Source: an uncultured Gemmatimonadaceae bacterium (GTDB lineage: Bacteria > Latescibacterota > UBA2968 > UBA8231). From it: a stretch of DNA of 41,991 nucleotides. The position numbers and the translations under genes are program-made. The notes beneath the pieces were generated by a model. The model did not search any database. It saw only the letters and a program-made list of their open reading frames with translations, and had not been told where the DNA came from. The stretch is taken from NCBI GenBank assembly GCA_937919035.1, contig CALFPI010000042.1, forward strand, positions 1 to 41,991. Reading direction: 5' to 3'. Positions 30,157 through 39,800 of this stretch are shown in pieces (position 1 is the first letter of the stretch; each line of letters starts with the position of its first letter).

Positions 30157-33100
30157 CGGTAGCAGACCTGGATTCGGCAAGAAGGGTCGCCCAGGCCCTC
30201 GATGCTGCGACGGCCAGCCTCGAGCTGGTCGAGCGGGGCGAGCGGGAAAGACGGGAGCCCATTGCCGTCGTGGGTCTGTCCTGTCGGTTGCCCCAGGCCG
30301 GGAGTCCCGAGGAATTCTGGCGTCTCCTCGAAGCTGGTGCAGACGCAGTCACTGAGATCCCTGCGGATCGTTGGGATCTCAGCCAATACTACGACCCGGA
30401 TCCTGCAAGTCCCGGGAAGATGTACTGTCGTCACGGTGGCTTTCTGGACGATGTTCGAGGGTTCGATGCCCCCTTTTTCCGTATTTCGCCGCGGGAAGCG
30501 GCGAGCATGGATCCGCAGCAGAGAATCCTGCTGGAAGTGGCATGGGAGGCGCTGGAACGGGCCGGCGTGAATCCCCGCTCGCTCACGGGATCACCCACTT
30601 CCGTGCACATCGGCGTGACCACGCGAGACTACACGGAACTGCTGCTGGCCGCCGCCGACGAGAGCCCCCTCGATACGTATTACGCGACAGGCAATGCGCC
30701 CAACGCTCTTGCCGGTCGGCTCTCGTACTTTCTCGGTCTCCAGGGCCCCTCGATGGTCGTTGACACCGCCTGCTCCTCGTCCCTTGTGGCCGTGCACCTT
30801 GCCTGCCAGGGGCTGCGGACCCGGGAAAGCAATCTGGCGATCGCCGGTGGTGTGAATCTCATACTTTCCCCGCAGCTTCAGGCAGCGATCTGCCGGGCGA
30901 ACATGCTCTCGGCGGCGGGGCGCTGCCGGACCTTCGCCGATGCCGATGGATATGTCCGCGGCGAAGGTTGCGGCATCCTCGTACTGAAGAGACTCGCCGA
31001 TGCCCGCCGCGACCACGATCCGGTCCTGGCTCTGATCCGGGGCAGCGCTGTGAATCAGGACGGCGCGAGCGCCGGCTTCACGGTTCCTCACGGTCCTTCG
31101 CAGCAGGCGCTGATCCGCCGGGCTCTCGAAGCGGCGAAGGTCGACCCACGGGACGTGAGTTATCTGGAGGCGCACGGAACGGGGACGCCATTGGGCGACC
31201 CGATCGAGGTCAATGCAGCCCTGGCCGTATACGGCCAGGGACGGAGCCCCGAGCGGCCACTGCTGATGGGGTCTGTCAAAACCAATATCGGGCACCTGGA
31301 AGCGGCCGCTGGCGTGGCGGGACTGATCAAAGTCGTGCTGGCATTACAGGCCCGGACCATACCCGCCCACCTGCACTTCTCCAGGCCGAACCCGAATATT
31401 GCCTGGGCAGATCTGCCTGTCGAAATCCCCACCCGAACCACCCCCTGGGGAGGCGAGCAACCACGGATCGCCGCGGTCAGTTCCTTTGGCGCGAGCGGCA
31501 CCAACGCCCATTGCATCGTCGAAGAGCCACCACGTCCCGCGCCCGCGGTGGACGTCGAAGCTGCCGCGGGCGACCGGGTCCTGGTACTGTCCGCCGACAC
31601 GCCCCAGGCATTGCGCGAACTGGCCCAGGCATACGACGGATTTCTCCGGGACCACCCGGCCCTGCCGTTGGCTGACCTCTGCTATACGGCGGCCATGTGC
31701 CGGGCACACTTGCATTGCCGCTGCGCGGTGACAGGGGCCTCGATCGCCTCGCTGCGACAGCAGCTGGCCACCGTCGTTGAGGGCGGAACGGGGACTGGAA
31801 TCTTCCGCGGACAAGTCCGTGGCGCCGCCCCGATCGATGCAGAGAAAGGCGGCGCCGAGCTGAATCACGCTGACATCGCCCGGCGCTTCGTCGAGGGTCT
31901 CTTCGTGCCGTGGAAAGACCTGTACCCGCGGCGCAGACCTGCGGCGCTGCCAACCTACCCGTTTCAGCACCGTCCGTATTGGGTCCCCCTTCGGCAACGG
32001 CATCTTCCCTCCAGCGATGCGGGCAATATCCTGTTCCGTTGTGCCTGGGACCGCGTCGAAACACCGCAGCCGATGTCGAATGACGGACCATGCCACTGGC
32101 TCTTGTTGGTCGACCAGGGCGGCCCGCCAGTCGGCATGGCCCAGGTGCTGGAAGAGCGGGGCCAGTCCTTCGCGCTGACCGATCACGCCTGCAATCGTGA
32201 CTCCGTCCGCCAGATTCTGCGTCAGGCCCCCGACGATCTGCCGCTCCGCATCCTGTATTGCTCGGGGCTCGACGGGACGTCTGCTGAGCCTGCAGAGGCC
32301 GAGACACTCATGCGTGACACGCTGGACGCGTGCCTGGGACTGGTTCATCTCGTGCAGCAGGTGAGCGAAATTCCAGCGTCGCAGGATGCACGCGTCTGGG
32401 TCGTGACCCGGGGCGCGCACCCGATCGGCTGGCCGGAGGGATCAAGCAAGAACCCGTCCGCGGGCCAACTTGCCTGCTCGGGCCTTTGGGGTCTGGGACG
32501 GACGATTGCGACAGAGCATCCCTCTTCGTTCGGTGGCCTGATCGACCTGGCACCCGAGGTCGACGACGACGAGGCGGAAGACCTCATTCTCATGGTGCGG
32601 CTGGGTCGAAACCAGCTGATCCTTCGCGGCGGCGAGATGCTCGCTCCAACAATCCAGCCCTACGTCAGGGACGCCGCCAGACAGTACCAGACCCCGGCGG
32701 TCAGGGCGGACGCCACCTATCTGGTGACGGGAGGTCTGGGTGCCCTGGGGCTGCTTGTCGCCCGTTGGCTCGTCGACTCCGGGGCCAGACATATCGTACT
32801 TGTCTCTCGCCGGGGGGAGACGTCGGCATCCGAGACCGAGTTGGTGCAACTGCGCGCGGGCGGGGCTCGCATCTGGGCGCCCCGGGCCGACGCTGCCAAC
32901 CTGGGACAACTGGACTCGGTCCTTGGAAACATTCGGGAGTGGCCCCCGCTGCGGGGCGTCTTCCATCTGGCGGGCGTAGTCGACGACCGTGTGGTGGCTC
33001 GTCTGGACGGCGAATCGATCGAACGCGCACTGCAGCCGAAAGTTGCAGGCGCCTGGAACCTGCACCTGCTGACCAGGGATCTGGCCCTCGACCACTTCGT

Positions 33101-33854
33101 CGTTTTCTCTTCCCTCGCCTCGTTGGTCGGGCCTGCCGGTCAAGGAAATTACGCGGCGGCGAATGCTTTCCTCGACGCCCTGGCCCACCATCGCCACGCC
33201 GCGGGGCTACCGGCACTCTGCTTGAACTGGGGGCCCTGGTCCGGGACCGGTATGGCGGAGTCCCTGGGCGCCGAGCACCTGGACCGACTGAAACGGGCTG
33301 GTGTCCGGCCTTTGCCTGCTCATGACGCGTTTGCGGCGATGGAACAGGTCATGCGCAGCGGCCTGCCTCAGGTGGTTGTGGCCGGTGTGAATTGGGAGGA
33401 GATGTTCCACGAGGAAAGACCGCCTTTTCTGCGGGAATGGGCGAGCCATCTTGCCATGGCCCCGTCTCGGCGGGGCGCGGCCTACAGCCCGCCAACCCCC
33501 GTCTCCTCGGTCCGCGAGCGGATCCTTGCCGGTGACTCTGGCGCGCTCGCAACGCGACTCACCGAGTTTGTCACAGATCTCATCGCCGAGATATTCCATG
33601 TCGACATGCCACGATCGCTCGACGTGAATCAGCCGCTGGACGAATACGGCATGGACTCGCTCACAGCCACGGAGCTGAAGAATCGCGTTGCCTCCAGGCT
33701 GGCAGTGGACCTTCCTGTAAGCCGTGTGATCGGGGGCGTCACCATCTCCGGACTGGTCCAGATGATCCAGCAACGACTCGCCGACGGGGATGTTGCGGCA
33801 GAGATCCCGCCCGTCGGGGAGGATGGCTCTGAGACGATGGAGATGGTGATATGA
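30153..33854 (+). CDS. Monomodular type I PKS: KS-(AT-less)-KR-ACP
   Basis: [42 protein letters not shown]; linker to YPFQHRPYWV without an AT; KR YLVTGGLGALG...NYAAANAFLD; ACP DEYGMDSLTATELK. Start ATG 30153 overlaps the kinase stop (ATGA). Confidence 0.95.
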   Translation: MTVADLDSARRVAQALDAATASLELVERGERERREPIAVVGLSCRLPQAGSPEEFWRLLEAGADAVTEIPADRWDLSQYYDPDPASPGKMYCRHGGFLDDVRGFDAPFFRISPREAASMDPQQRILLEVAWEALERAGVNPRSLTGSPTSVHIGVTTRDYTELLLAAADESPLDTYYATGNAPNALAGRLSYFLGLQGPSMVVDTACSSSLVAVHLACQGLRTRESNLAIAGGVNLILSPQLQAAICRANMLSAAGRCRTFADADGYVRGEGCGILVLKRLADARRDHDPVLALIRGSAVNQDGASAGFTVPHGPSQQALIRRALEAAKVDPRDVSYLEAHGTGTPLGDPIEVNAALAVYGQGRSPERPLLMGSVKTNIGHLEAAAGVAGLIKVVLALQARTIPAHLHFSRPNPNIAWADLPVEIPTRTTPWGGEQPRIAAVSSFGASGTNAHCIVEEPPRPAPAVDVEAAAGDRVLVLSADTPQALRELAQAYDGFLRDHPALPLADLCYTAAMCRAHLHCRCAVTGASIASLRQQLATVVEGGTGTGIFRGQVRGAAPIDAEKGGAELNHADIARRFVEGLFVPWKDLYPRRRPAALPTYPFQHRPYWVPLRQRHLPSSDAGNILFRCAWDRVETPQPMSNDGPCHWLLLVDQGGPPVGMAQVLEERGQSFALTDHACNRDSVRQILRQAPDDLPLRILYCSGLDGTSAEPAEAETLMRDTLDACLGLVHLVQQVSEIPASQDARVWVVTRGAHPIGWPEGSSKNPSAGQLACSGLWGLGRTIATEHPSSFGGLIDLAPEVDDDEAEDLILMVRLGRNQLILRGGEMLAPTIQPYVRDAARQYQTPAVRADATYLVTGGLGALGLLVARWLVDSGARHIVLVSRRGETSASETELVQLRAGGARIWAPRADAANLGQLDSVLGNIREWPPLRGVFHLAGVVDDRVVARLDGESIERALQPKVAGAWNLHLLTRDLALDHFVVFSSLASLVGPAGQGNYAAANAFLDALAHHRHAAGLPALCLNWGPWSGTGMAESLGAEHLDRLKRAGVRPLPAHDAFAAMEQVMRSGLPQVVVAGVNWEEMFHEERPPFLREWASHLAMAPSRRGAAYSPPTPVSSVRERILAGDSGALATRLTEFVTDLIAEIFHVDMPRSLDVNQPLDEYGMDSLTATELKNRVASRLAVDLPVSRVIGGVTISGLVQMIQQRLADGDVAAEIPPVGEDGSETMEMVI
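31524..31985 (+). other. AT-less linker in PKS module 3
   Basis: About 154 aa between NAHCIVE and YPFQHRPYWV with no AT motifs. Contains ...GTGIFRGQVRG...ARRFVEGLFVPWKDLYPRRRPAALPT. Confidence 0.85.
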
Positions 33855-36800
33855 GCCTGGCGGACGAACTGCTGACGCTCTCCAACCAGGGACTGCGTCT
33901 GCAGGAGGATGCTGGCCAGCTTCGGGTGAGAGGCCCGAGGGATGTGCTCACGCCGGAGATACAAACCTTCCTGACGCAGAATAAGAGCCGGATCCTCGAA
34001 CTGCTGCGAGCAGCGTCGGGTCCGCGGGCGCCGGCTCTGGAGCCGATAACCCCCGTCTCGAGATCTGATGAGGACCATCCGCTGTCGTTTGCCCAGGGCC
34101 GATTCTGGCTGCTCCACAAACTCGACCCGGCTGCGTCCATCTACCACATCTCCGGGGCGTTGGAACTCCGAGGCCTGTTGCAGGTAGAGGCACTGGAACG
34201 GGCCCTGGCTGAGATCGTTCGTCGCCACGAAACTCTGCGGACGGTATTCCCGGACCGGGACGGCCACCCCTGCCAGCGAGTCTTGCCCGGCGAGCAACAG
34301 CCACTTGCCATCGAGGATCTGCGTCACCTGCACGCCGCTCAGCTGGATGCGCAGATCAGGCGACGCACGGATGAGGTACTGCACCAGCCCTTCGACCTGG
34401 AGAAAGGACCGCTGTTCCGGGCGCGGCTCCTGCTGGTGGACCCGCAGCGAAGCCTGCTTCTGGTCTGCATGCATCACATCGTTGCAGATGGGACCTCCGT
34501 GCCTGTCTTTGTGAGGGAATTGGGCCATCTGTATCGCCACGATTCGCAGGGGCTGAACGCCGACCTGCCGGAACTCACGATCCAGTACCGGGACTTTGCC
34601 AGATGGCAGCAGTCGGTTCTCACCACCGAACGGCTGCAGTCCCAGATCGCCTACTGGAAGGGCCGACTCGCGGGCTCCCTTCCCCTGACGACGTTTCCTG
34701 CCGACTTCTCGCGGCCACTGACGCAGTCGTATCACGGCGGCGTGGAGCGTTTCGAGGTGGACGCCGAACTCGTCGACCGCCTGCGACAGGTCGGTCGCCA
34801 GCAGGATTCGACCCTGTTCACAACGCTGCTTGCAGCCTACGCTGTGCTCATTTCGAAATACAGCCGCCAGCGGGATCTGGTCATTGGTTCGCCGGTGGGC
34901 AACCGGCCCCGGGAAGAGCTGCAACCGCTCATCGGCCTTTTCGCAAACACCGTGGCACTTCGTCTGGACCTGTCGGCGGACCCCACGTTCCTCCAGGTCC
35001 TGGCACAGACTCGCGACGTCGTGCAGGGCGCGCTGGAGAATCAGGATCTTCCCTTCGAGCAGTTGGTCACCGAGATCCGGCCCGACCGCGATCCGAGCTA
35101 CAGTCCGATCTTCCAGACGCTACTCGTGCTGGGCAAAGAACCACTCCACTTGCTGGATATGGGTGACATCGATGTCGTCCCGGCTGATACGGGACGTACG
35201 TCTGCCAAGTTCGATACGACTGTTGAACTACAGGAGACGGCCGACGGACTGTCCGGGGTCTGGGAATACGCCCAGGACCTGTACCGCCCCGAGACGGTGC
35301 GCGGGATCATTGCGCACTTCAAGACGCTGCTGCGGCAACTGGCCGACGACCCGGACCAGCCTCTCGGGACGATCCGGATGACGACGGCAGAAGAGCTGCA
35401 TCAGGTGGTCCATCGCTGGAACCAGACGGGAACCAAGTACCCTTCAGAGGCGACGATCCATCAGCTCTTCGAAGAGCAGGTCGAGCAGACGCCGAATTCG
35501 ATCGCCGTGACCCTGCAATCGACCGAATGGACATACGAGCGTCTGAATCGGGAGGCCGAGAGTGTGGCAGAGGCGCTGCGGGAGCACGGGATCCGTCCCG
35601 ATGAACTCGTCGCGATCTGCGCGCCCCGCTCGCTGCATCTGATTGCCGGCCTCATCGGTATCCTGAAAGCGGGCGGGGCCTACATCCCTCTGGATCCCGA
35701 GTACCCGGCGGACCGGCTCCGCTTCATGATCGGCGACACGGCGACCCGCGCGATCCTCGTGACAAGCGAGTTGATACCCCGACTGCAGGAACTGCTCAAC
35801 TCATCGGACCTGGCCAACCAACCGACGTTGATCTCGCTCGATCGTCCGCGGGTCAAGTCTGACAGGAAGGGCGACTCGCCCCCGTCCGTCGTCGGCCCAA
35901 TGAATCTGGCGTACTGCTTGTATACGTCCGGTTCAACCGGTCGACCGAAGGGGACGCTGATTCCGCACCGGGGCGTGGTCCGCCTCGTCCGCAACACGGA
36001 CTTCATTGACGTCTCCTCTGATCAGGTCTTCCTGCAGTTCGCTCCCATTTCATTCGACCTGTCGACACTGGAAATCTGGGGACCCCTGCTGAACGGGGGC
36101 CGACTGGTGCTCATGCCGCCGGGCATGCCGTCGCTGGAGGAACTCGGCGCCGCAATCCGCGACAACGGCATCACCACCCTCTGGCTCATCGCCGGGATGT
36201 TCCGTCTGATGGTGGACGAACGGATCGATGATCTCGGAGGCCTCAAGCAACTGATCGCCGGCGGCGACGTGCTGTCGGTGCCGCATGTATGCAAGATGAA
36301 GCAGCGCCATCCCCACTGCCGCATGATCAACGGCTACGGTCCGACGGAGAATACCACGTTCACCTGCTGCTATGAGGTCCCCGCCGACGATCTGCCGCAG
36401 AAATCAGTTCTCATCGGACGTCCCATCGCCAACACCCGCGTTTACATCGTCGATGAGAGCATGCAGGCCGTGCCCGTGGGGATTCCCGGCGAGCTCCTGG
36501 CAGCAGGAGACGGCGTGGCCCGCGGCTATCTGAATCGGCCGGACCTGACCAGCGAGAGATTCATCCCCAACCCGGTGACCGGTGATTCGAGCGATATGGT
36601 CTATCGAACCGGCGACCTGGCGCGCTATCTGCCGGATGGCAACATCGAATTCTTCGGCCGACTCGATCAGCAGGCCAAGGTGCGCGGATTCCGCGTCGAA
36701 CCGGGTGAGCTCGAAAGCGTACTCGACGATCACGATCTGGTGAGGGAGGCAGTCGCCGTCGTCCGCCTGTCGGAGGACGGTCGAAACGAACTGGCGGCCT

Positions 36801-39800
36801 ATGTCGTTTGCCATGGCAACAGGGTCATCGACGAGGACAAGGAAGAGGCCCTGGGACAGCTGCGTGCCTATCTGAAAGACCGACTCCCGGAATACATGGT
36901 CCCCTCGACCGTCACGATCCTCGACGAGTTCCCGCTCAATGCTAACGGCAAGGTGGATCGCGCCGCCCTGCCGGAACCGACTGCCACGGCGAACCGGGTG
37001 AAATTCGAGGCGCCGCGCGACCAGACAGAGGCCGTGCTGTGCGACATCTGGTCGCAGATTCTTGGTGTGTCAGCAATCGGCATACGTGACAATTTCTTCG
37101 AATCGGGGGGGGATTCGATCCAGAGCATCCAGATCGTGTCTCGTGCCCGGCAGAAAGGAATTGACCTCTCACCACGCATGATGCTGCGCTACCAGACGAT
37201 CGCCGAACTTGCATCTGCGGCAGCATCTGAGCCGGTGGCAGATCAGAGGCCATCTCGCGCCAGCGATAGCGCCGCCGAATGGACCCCTGTGCAGAGGTGG
37301 TTTCAGGAGCTGGATCTGCCCCAGCCTCATCACTTCAACCAGTCTGTTTTGCTCGAACTCGATGCGGCTCTGGACCTGGAGCATGTGCGCTTGGCCATGG
37401 AGGCTCTGGTCCATCAGCATGCTGTTCTCAGGACATGTTTCCGGAAGGAAGCGAAGGGGTGGAAGAAACAGCCGTGTCCCCCCTCCCAGTGGACGGCCAT
37501 CGAGGTTGTGGATCTGCGCGGGAAAGATGCCGGCGCCGCCGCCGCGATGACGGAAGGGGTGGCGGACAGAGTTCAGGCGAGCCTGGATCTGACGTCCGGC
37601 GTTGTTGTCCGGGCGGTGTATTTCGATACCGATCCCGGGATGGCCACCAGGCTCCTGCTCGTGATACACCACCTTGCGGTCGATGGCGTGTCCTGGCGGA
37701 TCCTGCTGGACGACCTGGCGACGGCGTGCAGACTGTTGCTTGCGGGCGAGGCCATCCTGCTGGCGCCGGCCTCTTCGGCGCCGGAGGCGTGGGCCTCTCG
37801 TCTGGCCCGTTACGCGCGGCAAGAAACGCTGGCCGGCGAAGCGGAGTTCTGGCACACCCTCCGTGCTGCACCCCCGATCTGGCGGGATCTCGAGGGCACG
37901 TCGCCTGGCACTGTCGGCTCGGAGGACTGTGTTTCGGCCGAACTGGACGCCCCGTACACCAGCATCCTTCTACGCGACGCAGCGCGCACCTACCAGACGA
38001 GCGCGTTTGAGCTTCTCGTTGCAGCACTGCCAGGCTCCTTGGCGCGGTGCACGGGTGCGACCCAGTTGTATCTCCTGCTGGAAGGGCACGGCCGGGAAGA
38101 CTTGTTCCCCGAAATCGACTTGAGCCGCACGGTGGGCTGGTTCACGAGCCTCTATCCCGTCCTGCTGGATATCCGCACCACCGGCGCAGAACCGGCGCCG
38201 ATGATCACTGGCATCAAGGAGACGCTCCGGGCTGTTCCGAACAAGGGGCTCGGCTTTGGCCTTCTCCGCTATCTCGGGACGCCGGCCCAGCGCTCTCGAC
38301 TGGCCCAGATTCCGGAACCCCAGATCTCGTTCAACTACCTCGGCCAGACCGACCAGATCCTGCCCGCGGACGCCCTGGTCGGGCTCGCCGATGGCCCGCA
38401 GGGCCGCACTCGTTCGCCCGAGAATCCGCGCACCCATCTTATCGAGATCAACGCCCTGGTCCGGGATGGGCGTCTGCGGGTCGACTGGACGTTCAGTACG
38501 GATTGCCACCACCGCGACACGATCCAGCATCTGGCGTCGACCTACCTGGATGTGCTACGCGAGTTCCTCGATCACTGTATCGAGCAAGAGAGCACGTTCT
38601 ATTCACCATCGGACTTTCCGCTCGCCGACGTCGACCCGTCTGCGATCGACGCCATCCTCCGGGCCGTGCCGACCGGGAGCCTGGACGAAATCCTCCCACT
38701 CTCGTCGACCCAGCAGGGCATCCTCTTCCACCGCGAAGCGGCTCCGGATTCCGATGCCTACATCATGCAGCTACGCATGAAAATCGAAAATCCACTCGAT
38801 GAAGCCGCTTTCCGGCAGGCGTGGTCCTTGATCGCGGCACGCCACTCGGCCTTGCGCGCCGGCTTTGTCGAGGACGGTGACCAGAATCTCCATCAAGTGC
38901 TGCTCAAGTCCGTCGTCCTGCCGTGGACCCGGCTGGACTGGCGTGGTGTGGGTGGCGACCGACAGAAGGAACGCCTCGAAAAACACTGTCGCGAGCAGCG
39001 GCGGGCTGGTTTCGATCTTGCCTCTCCCCCCCTCTTCCGCATCAGCCTCATCGACACAGGAATGGGAGACTTCGAATTCGTCTGGACCTGTCATCACGCT
39101 CTCATCGACGGATGGAGCATGGCCAACATCCTCGACGAGGTCACTCGCACCTATGCGCAACTGACGAGTGGCACCGCCCCCGTGCTGCCACCCGTTCCCG
39201 GGTATGAAGCGTATCTGACCTGGTTGACCGGAAGACGCATGGGCCCGGCGCGCGAATTCTGGGTGGAAGAACTCCATGGATTTTCGTCGCCAACGGCACT
39301 GGGTGTGGAACTGCCGTCCCAGCATCAACTGGCGCAGGCCGACAGTTCCTGCGAGCTGTCCTGGGAATTGGACAAAAAGACCACAGCCCGGCTGGACCGT
39401 TGCGCACGCAGTCACCACATCACCCTCAATACTCTGTTTCAGGCCGCCTGGTCCCTGCTCTTGCGCCAATTCAGCCATGCCGATGACATCCTGTTCGGGA
39501 CGGCCGTCTCGGGCAGGAATCTCGATCTGCCCGGCGCCGAAGCGATGGTGGGGCTTTTCATTGCCTCGCTGCCCGTGCGGGTACGAATCGACCCTGATCA
39601 GGGCGTCGGCGCTTGGCTGCTGAATCTCCAGGAGCGCCAGCTGGAACGCGACCAGTACGCGTTCATGCCCCTCGTCGATCTTGCCCAGCTGGCAGATCTC
39701 CCCGGCGGCGCCGCTCTGTTCGACCACCTGCTCGTCTTCGAGAACTATCCGATCGACGCGTCGCTGCGCTCTGGGACGACGTCACTCCGGATCTCGGAGA

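Noticed and set aside
31344-34924. Minus-strand ORFs 31344-32420 and 33629-34924
   Set aside because: Antisense to PKS and NRPS domains with canonical motifs. 33629-34924 also spans the overlap between two real + genes.
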